Source of the DNA: Endotrypanum monterogeii
Taxonomy: Eukaryota > Euglenozoa > Kinetoplastea > Trypanosomatida > Trypanosomatidae
DNA: 64,000 nucleotides
Reading direction: 5' to 3'
Assembly (NCBI GenBank): GCA_000333855.2
Contig: CM007348.1
Span: 859,507-923,506 of the forward strand
Part shown: piece after piece, positions 20,127 through 29,569 of the stretch
Layout of the letters: each line of letters opens with the position of its first letter
Numbering within the stretch: the first letter of the stretch is position 1
Made by a program: the position numbers and the translations under genes
The notes under the pieces: model-generated
Told to the model about the DNA's origin: nothing
The model's input: the letters and a program-made list of their open reading frames with translations, nothing else
The model's database searches: none

Positions 20127-23100
20127 ATGACCGATGCAGAGGGAGGAGAGCCGCACACCCTGAAGAAGCACCGATGGGAGGATCCAACGAGCTTTAGCAG
20201 CGGCGACAGTGGTGGCGCAATACCGACGACGACACGCTGGAGCTCGGCGACTCCGCGGCAGTATGGCGCCGATACTCCGCGCCGCACACCTGTGTTGTCG
20301 AGCGAAACATCCACTTGGCGTGGCATGACGACGCCGAGCTCAACACCGTACATGACAGACTTCATTCCCACACCTACCTTTGGTGCCAATGGCGGCAGTG
20401 GTATGGGTGGCGGCACGCCGTCCATGTTCGGCACACCACGTATGGGTAGCAGTAGCGTCACAGCAGGTGGCAGTACACCCCTCTTTGCCAGCGGCAGCAC
20501 CCCGCGTATCGGCGGTGGCACTCCTTTGTTTACAGGGGCAACCCCAGCGGCCGGGGCATCCTTCGGCGCCACTCCGAACTACCAATATGAAGGGGAGACG
20601 CCGCTGCAGTCTCACTTCGCCTCATCCGTGGAGACTCAGTCTATCACGACGACGGCCATCGAGACCAAGGCAAAGGCGTTGGAAAAAGAATGGCGCCGCA
20701 AGAACAAGCGGCTGACAAGCGAGTACCTGGACAGTATTTTACCCAACGAATACTTCACTGTCGCGGCGGTGCCAGCCGAATACAACCCATTGCCGCCGGA
20801 GGAGCCAAACTTCTACGAGATCGCAGTTCGTTCAATGGATGTGTTCGCCATGCAAGGTGGTGTTGGCGTGGGTGGTGCGGCGGGGGGGGTAGCGGCTGGC
20901 CTCGACGCCAACGGGCAGCCCATCAGGTACGATATCCCGGACGACATGGGTGATGGGATGCCCGCCATGAAGGTCGAGGACGCGGCGGTCTTCGTCGAGT
21001 TGCTCAAATATCACAAGGCGGACAAAATTCCCGACGAGCACCTGCCTTCATATCTCCTCATGAAGAATCTCTTCAAGATCAAGAACGGCGACACAATGCA
21101 GCGCCGCGCTGGCACGCGTTACCTCCTCGACAAGGCAACCATCTTTGGCAGCCATTTTATTTTCCAGCGCCTGGGCTACATTTGGAGCTCCGATATCCTC
21201 AATGTCGAGGAGAAGCACTATTTCATTGAGTTTATCAAGTCTCTACTGCAGCAGATGGGCAAAGACGCGTGTAAGTTTACGAAGGAGGTGATTCACCTGG
21301 TGGAGCCGCTGCTCACGGCACACGAGCGCATTTTGAGGGACGACGGTAAACAGGTGTTGACTTTGCTGACACGGGTTGTGGGATTCCAGGCAGTGTTCGA
21401 GGTGATTCGAGAGGACTTTGGTCACGCAGAGAGTATTGTGCGTCGCCACACAGCGCGTGTGATGGCGGTAGTGGGGTACGCAGCGGGCACCGAGGAGGTG
21501 ACCTCTGCGTTGCGCGACATGTCCTACGCGCCATCGGCGCTTGCCCGCCAAACGGTCGTGCGCGCCATGGCCGAGCTTGCGAAGATGGTGGGTCATGCGT
21601 TGATAGCGGCACTTCCTGAAATGGTGGCCATGTTGGAGCGTTTACTGCGCGACGAGAAGCGCGTGCAGCGCGACGCTGCCTTGGCAGTGGCAGCGATCGC
21701 AGAGGCAACAGCCCCAGACGGCATTGAGGAACTCGCGCCGCTGGTCGACGTGATCTGTGAGGAGTGCATGAAGGGTATCGGCAGCATGGCATCGCCCTTC
21801 ATACAAGCCTTCGGTGCCCTAGTTCCGCTCATGTCTCCGTACGACGCGCAGGTCCGTACTGCGGTGATGATGCCCAATCTTGTCAATCAGTTTAGCACCC
21901 CGGAAGACGAGTTCCGCCGCGTACTCATATCCGTTGTGCGCAAGTGTGTGTTGGCGGAGGGTGTGACGCCACAGTTCATCCGGCAGACAATCCTCGAGCC
22001 ATTTTTCGAGGGCTTCTGGCGTGTGCGCCGCCTTGCCGCCGAGCGCCAGACGTCCGGGAGTCTGGTCGCAACGACCGTTGAGATTGCAAAGAAAATTGGC
22101 AGCGTGGATGTGCTTGTAAAGTTGTCACCTGAAATGAAGGATGAGAGCGAGGAATATCAGCGCATGGTATTGACGGCTATCAAAAAGGTTGTGGACGCCA
22201 CTGGGATGGAGGCGGCTCCCGACACACTCGTCACCTTCGTTCTCGACGGCGCCATCGCCGCAGTGCGTCAGGATGAGCTCGGCACTAGCAAGTTAGTTAT
22301 GAATGTGCTGGCAACCATCTGCAATGCACTTGGAGCGCGACTTCGCCCTTACCTAAAGCAGGTGTTTGACCTTATCAAGCGGCGTCGTGAGAACCGTGAG
22401 GCGTCGATGCGAGCGCAGACAGCGGATCTCGTTTCGTGCATTGCCCATACAGTGATGCTGGCGGACGGCACCGTATTCTTGCAGGATTTGGGGCTGAGCC
22501 TCTACGAGCGGCTCGAGGATCCGGACGCGCGGGCGCTGAGTGCGAATGTACGCGCAGTGCGCTCAATCCTCGGTGAGCTCGGCTCCCGCCGCTTCAAGCC
22601 ATCCGTACGTGAGCTGCTGAAGCGACTGACTTTTGTCATCAAGAGCCGCAACAGTCATGTCCAGAACGGCGCCATTGCTTTGATTGAGGACATCGCTACC
22701 AACTACGACGCAGATGTCGATGCGATTCATTTGCACCAGCTGGCGACGCGCGGGTTATTCGAGCTGCTCGACTCGCAGCAGCGCGCTACACGACACGCGT
22801 GTGCGCGCACGTTCGGTGTGATCGCCAAAAAAATTCGCCCCTTTGCCATTATCCTGGAGTTAGTGGATAACTTTCGCCAGGACAAGCGGCAAATTCGTAT
22901 TTGCACCGCGGTGGCGCTGAGTGCCATCGCAAAGGAGTGCGGCCCATTCACGATAATACCGTATCTGTTGAACGAGTACAAAATCAGTGAGGGAAAGCAG
23001 GTGGCCGTAATTGTTCAGCACTCGGTGCTCAAAGCCATCCGCTACATTTTTGAGGCTATCGGTCCGCTCGGCAAGGAGTATGTTTACCCGATGATTCCGT

Positions 23101-23537
23101 TGCTGGAGCGAGCCCTGACGGAGACCAACATACAGATGCGACGCATGGCTGTGGAGGCGAGCCGTGCCATTATACTTTCTGTGGCCGGCAGCGACGGGTT
23201 CGAGGAGGTCGCGCTGCACTTGCTAAACTTTATTCACCCGAACATTGTGGAGCTCCTGGCCAAGAATGAGGTCAAAATCGGAGAGGAACGCCTCAAGATG
23301 GTAACGGCAGTTGTAAGCTACTACGAGGCAGTCCGTGTGGTGATCAATCCGGGAAGGCTACTGCAGTATCTCCTGCAAGGTTTATTTCACCCAGCTCACA
23401 AGGTGCGCGATATCTACCGCCGAACATACAACCTGATATACATTGGCAGCCCAGAGAGTCTCGTCCCGTATTACCCACGTGTCGAGAACGAAGCCTCGCA
23501 CACGTATGTGCGCCACGAGCTGGAGGTCGTCCTCTAA
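20127..23537 (+). CDS. SF3B1: Splicing factor 3B subunit 1
   Basis: Core U2 snRNP protein that contacts the branch-point region. In trypanosomatids it serves spliced-leader trans-splicing of every mRNA. The 1136-aa length compares with about 1300 in animals, and the shortening is mainly at the N-terminus. Residues 1-160 are Gly/Ser/Thr-Pro rich with many TP dipeptides and RWEDPT, recalling the RWDxTP repeats of animal SF3B1. From about residue 185 (EWRRKNKRLTSEYLDSILPN) the sequence follows the family, and the remainder is an unbroken HEAT superhelix through the conserved end (PYYPRVENE). The ATG at 20127 is the first after a very clear acceptor. An upstream GTG in frame lies in the leader. 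Confidence 0.96.
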   Translation: MTDAEGGEPHTLKKHRWEDPTSFSSGDSGGAIPTTTRWSSATPRQYGADTPRRTPVLSSETSTWRGMTTPSSTPYMTDFIPTPTFGANGGSGMGGGTPSMFGTPRMGSSSVTAGGSTPLFASGSTPRIGGGTPLFTGATPAAGASFGATPNYQYEGETPLQSHFASSVETQSITTTAIETKAKALEKEWRRKNKRLTSEYLDSILPNEYFTVAAVPAEYNPLPPEEPNFYEIAVRSMDVFAMQGGVGVGGAAGGVAAGLDANGQPIRYDIPDDMGDGMPAMKVEDAAVFVELLKYHKADKIPDEHLPSYLLMKNLFKIKNGDTMQRRAGTRYLLDKATIFGSHFIFQRLGYIWSSDILNVEEKHYFIEFIKSLLQQMGKDACKFTKEVIHLVEPLLTAHERILRDDGKQVLTLLTRVVGFQAVFEVIREDFGHAESIVRRHTARVMAVVGYAAGTEEVTSALRDMSYAPSALARQTVVRAMAELAKMVGHALIAALPEMVAMLERLLRDEKRVQRDAALAVAAIAEATAPDGIEELAPLVDVICEECMKGIGSMASPFIQAFGALVPLMSPYDAQVRTAVMMPNLVNQFSTPEDEFRRVLISVVRKCVLAEGVTPQFIRQTILEPFFEGFWRVRRLAAERQTSGSLVATTVEIAKKIGSVDVLVKLSPEMKDESEEYQRMVLTAIKKVVDATGMEAAPDTLVTFVLDGAIAAVRQDELGTSKLVMNVLATICNALGARLRPYLKQVFDLIKRRRENREASMRAQTADLVSCIAHTVMLADGTVFLQDLGLSLYERLEDPDARALSANVRAVRSILGELGSRRFKPSVRELLKRLTFVIKSRNSHVQNGAIALIEDIATNYDADVDAIHLHQLATRGLFELLDSQQRATRHACARTFGVIAKKIRPFAIILELVDNFRQDKRQIRICTAVALSAIAKECGPFTIIPYLLNEYKISEGKQVAVIVQHSVLKAIRYIFEAIGPLGKEYVYPMIPLLERALTETNIQMRRMAVEASRAIILSVAGSDGFEEVALHLLNFIHPNIVELLAKNEVKIGEERLKMVTAVVSYYEAVRVVINPGRLLQYLLQGLFHPAHKVRDIYRRTYNLIYIGSPESLVPYYPRVENEASHTYVRHELEVVL

Positions 23538-24290
23538 CGTATCAGAACACCAACGCCCGCAGGGAAGACCACCAAGGTTTTTTTTTTGGGGGGGTGGGGG
23601 GCATGCACGTTCAATCTCATCGGTGCGGATGCCTAGTGCTGGATGTATGCGAAAAGGTGTGAGGGAGAGGCTGCACGTCGAGCTGATGAGTTGAAGCCTG
23701 TATACACAGTGGGTTGTGCCAGTGTGTTTTGGTGTCTACTTGTGCTCAACTGTCTCCGAGTACAGAGGTGTGTCTCATATTGCACACTTGTCAACGGACG
23801 TAATATATCTATATATGTCTGTGTATGTGTTTGTGTAAGCGAGAGGACACTACATAAGAGGGTGTGGAGAGGGGTGGGTGGGTGGGATCGATGAATCAAA
23901 GGGTGAACCGTAGGTCTTTCGTCCCTGCGCAGGCGTGTACGTGCCTATTGGATTCTTGTCGAGACGTTCTGTTACAAAGCAGTAGAGTTCCACTCTACCT
24001 TTGCCCTCTTCAGGGCTTGGCGTTATTGTCCCCGGGCTCATGACATGACGTGACCCCACGTAAAGGCAGGCCAAGCAAAGGAGGAACACTGAGGCGCGAG
24101 GGGGGGGGGCAGGTGGTGGATTGCATAAAAGACGTTTCTTTGTTTTTTTTTTCCCCTGCTTGGACTGCTCGGAGGCTTTAGGACAGGCGTAGGAGCTGGT
24201 GCTATCGAGCCAATGTGAGATCATCTCCCCTCTGGTCGCGTGCGTTGTTTGTGTGTTTCCTGTACCACTGTCTCTCATCGTCAATAGGAA

Positions 24291-24366
24291 GTGTAAGTAG
24301 TACTTTCCGTCATGCAGCAGCGTTCCTTCACAGTTTTCCCTCCTACTGCTTCCCTCTCCATTCACA

Positions 24367-24423
<57 letters not shown>

Positions 24424-24474
24424 ACGTGTGTCGTGCATCTCTATTGTAACAGAGAGAAACACACATCTCTACAC
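24291..24474. repeat. Left copy of an imperfect direct duplication around the assembly gap
   Basis: The order is GTAAGTAGT-like start, C/T-rich stretch, (CA)n and CTCTATTGTAACAGAGAGAA. The same order recurs at 24528-24716 with many small differences. Confidence 0.7.
24363..24420. repeat. Long (CA)n microsatellite left of the gap
   Basis: Nearly pure CA for about 58 bp with one interruption. Confidence 0.95.
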
Positions 24475-24527
24475 NNNNNNNNNNNNNNNNNNNNNNNNNN
24501 NNNNNNNNNNNNNNNNNNNNNNNNNNN
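24475..24527. other. Assembly gap (53 N)
   Basis: Run of undetermined bases. Both flanks are diverged versions of the same sequence, so the gap probably marks a contig join that failed across the (CA)n tract. Confidence 0.99.
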
Positions 24528-24611
24528 GTAAGGTTAAGTAGTTACCGTTCCGTACTAGTCACGCACGACGTCCGTTCCTCCACGTTACCTTCCTACCTCC
24601 TCCTCCTCCTA

Positions 24612-24678
<67 letters not shown>

Positions 24679-24716
24679 TGTGCGTACAGCTCTACTGTAA
24701 CAGTTAGGAACACGCC
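24528..24716. repeat. Right, degraded copy of the duplication around the gap
   Basis: It repeats the left copy: TTAAGTAGTTACCGTTCCGT, a C/T-rich stretch, (CA)n at 24615-24675, then CTCTACTGTAACAGTTAGGA. The scattered indels and substitutions look like low-quality contig-end sequence. Confidence 0.65.
24615..24675. repeat. Long (CA)n microsatellite right of the gap
   Basis: Pure CA for about 60 bp; probably the same genomic tract as the one left of the gap. Confidence 0.9.
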
Positions 24717-25340
24717 TCAATACCCAACCACAGCGCACAGAGCGATCAGGCACGCAGCGGCAACTTAGAAAAAAATTGCACCGCTACTATCGGCAAGGCA
24801 GCTTCGGCAGGTCACAGGCAAGTCAGAAGAATAAAACGGGGGGTCGTCTGATACGATAGGAGTCTACATTCTCTCTTATAGTCAGTAGCACTGCTTGACG
24901 TTCGCGTAGTCATTGGTGGTGGTGGTGGTGGTTGCGATGGGGGCAGGCCTCAAAGCCATCGTCGAACCTACTAACCCCTATCCCCTTTAAGATCGCAAAA
25001 TATTGTGGTCGTTTTTTTTTGTTCTCCCCTGTTTTTCATTCATCCCTCTAGCTTCCTTGTCTGCGCTTCGCTCACACTTCTCAGTCCCAGCGCGCGTACG
25101 TGCTTCGTTTGTCCCGACAGAGTTTTGTGGGTCTCTCCGCTCTGTCGATATTGATCTCCTTTTCTTTTCCTCCGCGCTCCGCCCCGGTGAGACGTCGCAC
25201 CCGCTGCACCGTTTTGCTTTCCATCTTTTTTATTTGACACCGTGCCCACACCACCTATAGAGAAGCTGTCTTCCTCTCGGTGTGTCTCCCCCTCTTTTCT
25301 AAGTTACTTCTCCCATCTCCATCACCCGTGTCTGTACCTC

Positions 25341-25371
25341 GTTTTCTAATTTTTTTTTGTTTCCTTTGAAG
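25341..25371 (+). promoter_or_regulatory. Predicted splice acceptor of the CEP97-like gene
   Basis: A T-rich tract at about 25341-25367 followed by GAAG; the AG is at 25370-25371. Leader of about 117 nt. Confidence 0.6.
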
Positions 25372-25488
25372 TGGAAGGGTGCAGGTGAAGAAAACGGAAG
25401 AAGGGGAATAGAAAAGGGGGTGGGCATTTTGCAGGCAGAGGTCTTCATTTCGGCACACTTTGCTGGCCCTTTGGCTGTAGCTGTCTCA

Positions 25489-28143
25489 ATGGCCACCTCA
25501 GCTCGTGGTGTGTTGGACCTGTCCTCGGCTGCTGGAAAAGAACAGGACTTGTCCGACTTGCCCTTCGAAAAGGCGATGCTGCCCGATATCGCACCGGAAG
25601 AGGTGCGTGAGCTGAACGTGATGCATGCGCAGGTGGTCAGCCTCACGTCTGCCCCGGGCGCGCTCATCAACGATGTGTTTCACAATGTCACGGTGCTGCG
25701 TGCCGCACACAACCAACTCAGTGATCTTCGTGGCATAGAGGCATTCAGCGCCTTAGAGGTGCTTGACCTTAGCTACAACTGCCTCCGCGTCGTGGATGCC
25801 CATGGAGCATCGTTGCTCAGGACGCTCAAGCAGCTGCGCTCCATTGATTTTTCGCACAATGACATGGTTCTGCTTGATTTGAGCGGTCTTGTCGGGGCGC
25901 CGTCCTCGCGGCTCTCAGGTGCAGGAACAGGTGTAAGCTCGACATCGTCATTTACAGCGAACGGTATCAACGACGCTAGGGGGAGCAATAGCCGCCTGTC
26001 CCCCTCAATCAGCGACTCGTCTGACGGGTTTCCGTCCTTGACTACCATGAACCTGTCATATAATGCATTCATTGACCTGCCAGACCTGCGCAGCGCGCCG
26101 TACTTGAGGGTGCTGAACATCAGCCATACCAAAATCGATTCCCTCGTTGACCTGGATTGTCGGCTGCCGCTTCTCTCACTGCACGCACTGGCCCTACACG
26201 CGAATCAGCTATCGACCCCTTCGGCGCTGGCTCCCCTGTGCGGTCTTGCACACACCCTCAAACACATTCAAATCTTCCGAAACCCGTTCACGTTGCTGCA
26301 GGGTAGACCCAAGACCATGAGCGGCTCCGCTGAGGGTGGGCAGAGTAGTCTGCGTACCGGTAGGCTAGATACGTCCATGTGGTGGCGCCCTTTTCTGCTG
26401 TGGCTTTGCCCGCTGCTCGAGACCGTTGACCAGGTGGAGTTTACAGCGAGCGAGCGACGGGTTGCGGGTATCATGCTGTTCCGGGAAAATGGACTTCTCT
26501 CTAAGGCACGTATGGAGTTGATGAACCCACACCGGAAGGACGACCTTGGGGCGTACTTGCGGCGTATGAGCGAGTCCGCCACGCCGCGGCATGACATAAT
26601 GTCCGTCATAGAGGGCATCGAGCGAGAGGAGGAGAGCCAGTGGGTGTCCTCAGGCGGCGAAAGCGGTTCAGGCCAAGTGGTGGCATCTGCGACCCATACG
26701 AACATCGATCAGTCTCGCATCGCGGCACCTGTGTTTTCCTCGACCAACAGCATCGGAAGCATGTCCCTGAGCGTATCTCCTGGTCCCATAACGGTGGATG
26801 CTTTCGATCAAACCATCATGGAGGCGATGCCGGCAACGCAACCCTCACGCGGAGGCGGTCGTACGGCAGGCCGATCCTCGTCCGGGGCTCGTGTTGTGGT
26901 GATCGCGCCGGAGGGGCCGCTTTCCAGACATTGCGGCGCTGATGGTGCCTTGATAGCGGATCACATTCGCCAGCCCACGCATACCACCTCTATGACGAGC
27001 CTCGTCCGCGCACTGCAGAGAAAGCTGCGGTCATTAGAGGAGATAGTCTCGGTGCTGTGGCAGGCTGACATGTTGAGACGCACCAGAGCTGCGATTATGA
27101 TTCAGCGTGTTATGCGCAGTGCGTTAGCACGTATGCACCTCTCCGAGGAAGACGCGGAGAGCTGTCGCTTCATACGTTACCAGCTGCAACAGGCGGCAAT
27201 CTCCATGGCTGGTCAGACAGAGCACGGGGCTAGCGGTGCGGCACTCCAGGAAAACGCCGCCGGAGACGGTGGCAACGGTAGCGTGGGGGCAGCAGCGCGA
27301 GGTGGCAGTCAGCGCCTTCCGTCACTGGAGCCGGTCGCTGATACAGGATCCAATATGCAAGAGGTCCTCGTATCAATGCGAAGTCTCCAAGAGGTGATGA
27401 GTAACATGTGGGTCGACCTGGGGGAGTATCGTGCGATGGCCGACCGTGAACGACGGCGCGCTGCTGTTCTCATTCAGCGACACTACCGCGGATACCAGGC
27501 ACGCTGCAAGTATGGGCGAGCACAATCATTCCAGCATCTCCGCTCACTACCGCCAGCCCCATCGGCTTGTGATGCTGGATGCAAATGCACCTCTGAAGCT
27601 GCTTCTTTGCGGGAGGAAGTGGGTAGTCTCCGGAGTGAGGTGCGGGAGTTGCGTCTGCTCCTAGAGCAATCAGTAGACCGTAAGCGACTGAGTGTCTACA
27701 ATGACCCGGAGCAGGTTATGGACGCAATCATTCGAAAGCACACAGCGCGAGTAGGCATCAGCTCGGTTGCGGAGCCACCGAGCCTTCCGCAGACACACGC
27801 GTACAGTCCATCGCTGAACACCATGTCAGGCAGCATGAAGCATACTGCTGGAGAAATGACATCGCCGGGGAAGACAGCGGATGCAATAGCTGGGGCCCAG
27901 GGCCTTGCAGTAAAAAAGGGTGGCGTTGTGAAGGTGTCGGGCGCGAACAACGATCAGTTCACCGGCAGCGCAACGCTGTCCCTTGCGGAATTTGTCTCTA
28001 TGTCACACCCACCCGAGCAGACCCTACCGATGGACAATGTGTCTCCAAGCGCCGGATATACATCGAGCCAGCCTACGCGCATCACCAAAGTACGGTCACG
28101 CGCAGTGAGTCTGTCTAACAGTAACCCTACCGAGAAGTCCTAG
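25489..28143 (+). CDS. Leucine-rich repeat and IQ-motif protein, CEP97-like
   Basis: Protein of 884 aa from the ATG at 25489. Residues about 40-270 contain SDS22-type leucine-rich repeats (VLDLSYNCLRVV, MNLSYNAFIDLP, VLNISHTKIDSL). They are capped by a segment (WWRPFLLWLCPLLETVDQ) of the sort that closes the repeats in the centrosomal protein CEP97, followed by the helical region typical of that family. Two IQ motifs (calmodulin-binding type) lie at about 530-552 (AAIMIQRVMRSALARM) and 653-676 (AAVLIQRHYRGYQARC). A short coiled coil is near 703-735. In animals CEP97 with CP110 caps centrioles and restrains cilium growth, so a basal-body role is plausible here. That is inference from architecture. 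Other LRR-IQ proteins are possible alternatives. Confidence 0.8.
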   Translation: MATSARGVLDLSSAAGKEQDLSDLPFEKAMLPDIAPEEVRELNVMHAQVVSLTSAPGALINDVFHNVTVLRAAHNQLSDLRGIEAFSALEVLDLSYNCLRVVDAHGASLLRTLKQLRSIDFSHNDMVLLDLSGLVGAPSSRLSGAGTGVSSTSSFTANGINDARGSNSRLSPSISDSSDGFPSLTTMNLSYNAFIDLPDLRSAPYLRVLNISHTKIDSLVDLDCRLPLLSLHALALHANQLSTPSALAPLCGLAHTLKHIQIFRNPFTLLQGRPKTMSGSAEGGQSSLRTGRLDTSMWWRPFLLWLCPLLETVDQVEFTASERRVAGIMLFRENGLLSKARMELMNPHRKDDLGAYLRRMSESATPRHDIMSVIEGIEREEESQWVSSGGESGSGQVVASATHTNIDQSRIAAPVFSSTNSIGSMSLSVSPGPITVDAFDQTIMEAMPATQPSRGGGRTAGRSSSGARVVVIAPEGPLSRHCGADGALIADHIRQPTHTTSMTSLVRALQRKLRSLEEIVSVLWQADMLRRTRAAIMIQRVMRSALARMHLSEEDAESCRFIRYQLQQAAISMAGQTEHGASGAALQENAAGDGGNGSVGAAARGGSQRLPSLEPVADTGSNMQEVLVSMRSLQEVMSNMWVDLGEYRAMADRERRRAAVLIQRHYRGYQARCKYGRAQSFQHLRSLPPAPSACDAGCKCTSEAASLREEVGSLRSEVRELRLLLEQSVDRKRLSVYNDPEQVMDAIIRKHTARVGISSVAEPPSLPQTHAYSPSLNTMSGSMKHTAGEMTSPGKTADAIAGAQGLAVKKGGVVKVSGANNDQFTGSATLSLAEFVSMSHPPEQTLPMDNVSPSAGYTSSQPTRITKVRSRAVSLSNSNPTEKS

Positions 28144-29569
28144 GTGGTAAGCAGTGTGCATATGAGTCCACTCTTCTTCCACCTCTTTCTTGTCACCTTT
28201 GCCCACTCATTCCCCCCCTTTTTTTTTCCTGGGAGGCTTCTCTCGTCGTCCATTATCGTAGCAGCAGGGGAGGGGCTGGCGCGCGCGTTTGTACACAGAG
28301 TTGGATGCGGGGGCTGCGTAGAGGATATATAAAAGATCCCTTTCCCCTTTTCCCATTTCCTATTCCGCCTTTTTTTTTTTTGGTGGTGTATCAGGATACC
28401 CCCCGTCTTTTCTTTTTTTCTGCGATCTTTCTGTTGCCCTCCACGTAAACTCAAGAAGAGGGAAAGGTAGCGTTCGGATGCACCTGCAATGTAGAGGGTG
28501 GGGGACTTGTTTGCGGCGACTGGTTTTGGGCATCACCCTTTTTCTTTTTTTGAAGGATTCTTGTGTCTGGTTTTGTTGTCTGTCGCTCTTTTTTTTTTTT
28601 GGTCGTGCGTACTATGTCAACACTTGAGCCTGCGGTGTACTCCTGTACCATCTTCACTGCTGCGTCCCCCTCTGCTCTCCCGTCCCTCTTCCCCCCCCCT
28701 CCTTTCCACACACGTACTACTGTGGCCGCTCTCTTCTCTTTTAGTGGCATACCGACCTTTGGTATGGTGATGTGGGTCGGTGACAAACATCAAAAAAAAA
28801 AGGGTCACCACAAACGTAGCTTCGAGGAGATGTTAAACTTTTCTATTCCGTTGTGTCTCACAGATTCGCAGCTGTTTGTTTGTGTCTCCGTGTTGAGCGA
28901 GAGGGGGGGGGCAAGGCACAGTCATTCCGAAAAAAAAAATTAAAGTCGCTTCATACACCATAGATACTTCCTCAAGGTGCAACACCTGCCACAATCAAAT
29001 TTTTACAGGTGTGTGCTTGCTCCCCTGAAGGAGAGAAAAGAACAGATGTGGGTGTGTATTTGTTCTTTCCTCCGTTTTTTTTTCTTCTTACTGGTGTGTA
29101 GACTCTTCACAGACATGACAAAAAGATGCAGTTGGCCGGCGGTTGATACCCTGTGCATGCCGATCTCCCTTTCCTTTTTTCCCCCACCGTTCCAGAGCCA
29201 CGCCTACCGTCGCATCTGCTGCATTATCCCTATCCTGATCATCCTTGGAATACTTCCTATTCTGTGCTTCCCCTGTCCCCTTACCTCGACCCTCATTCAT
29301 TCTGACATCACGGGTCTTCCGTGTACATACGCTTCCACACCCGTGTCTGTAGCACACGTATCATTACGGAGACGCGTGCGGTGCCCACCTGTATTTTGCC
29401 CCCTCCCCCTCTCCACCTCTAGGTTTCTCCTCGTCCAGCGTGGTGTGGGCTGGTGGTATCACTTCTGTCTCCCTCCGTTTTTTTTTTTGTTTGTTTAAAG
29501 CCAAAGCGAGAAAGCCCCCCCCCCCCTCCCTCTACGAAGGACTGTCACGCTTCTTTGACGGCGTATCCA
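28144..29569. other. Intergenic region
   Basis: No gene recognised. Many T-runs (28216-28228, 28370-28381, 28589-28600, 29077-29090) and an A-run at 28791-28801. The end is strongly pyrimidine-rich. Confidence 0.7.
29476..29500 (+). promoter_or_regulatory. Predicted splice acceptor of the ADP-ribosylglycohydrolase-like gene
   Basis: A T-rich tract beginning at about 29476 ends in TTTAAAG (AG 29499-29500). The 69-nt leader contains a C-run. Confidence 0.6.

Larger units (their letters stand above)
23538..25488. other. Intergenic region with assembly gap
   Basis: No gene recognised. It contains poly-G/poly-T runs at about 23578-23602, two long (CA)n tracts (24363-24420 and 24615-24675) on either side of 53 N, a (GGT)n at about 24915-24932, and T/C-rich sequence at 25010-25370 leading to the next gene. 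Confidence 0.8.

Noticed and set aside
23850..24419. 189-codon minus-strand open frame through the long CA repeat
   Set aside because: A Cys-Val repeat from (GT)n on the antisense strand; not a protein gene.
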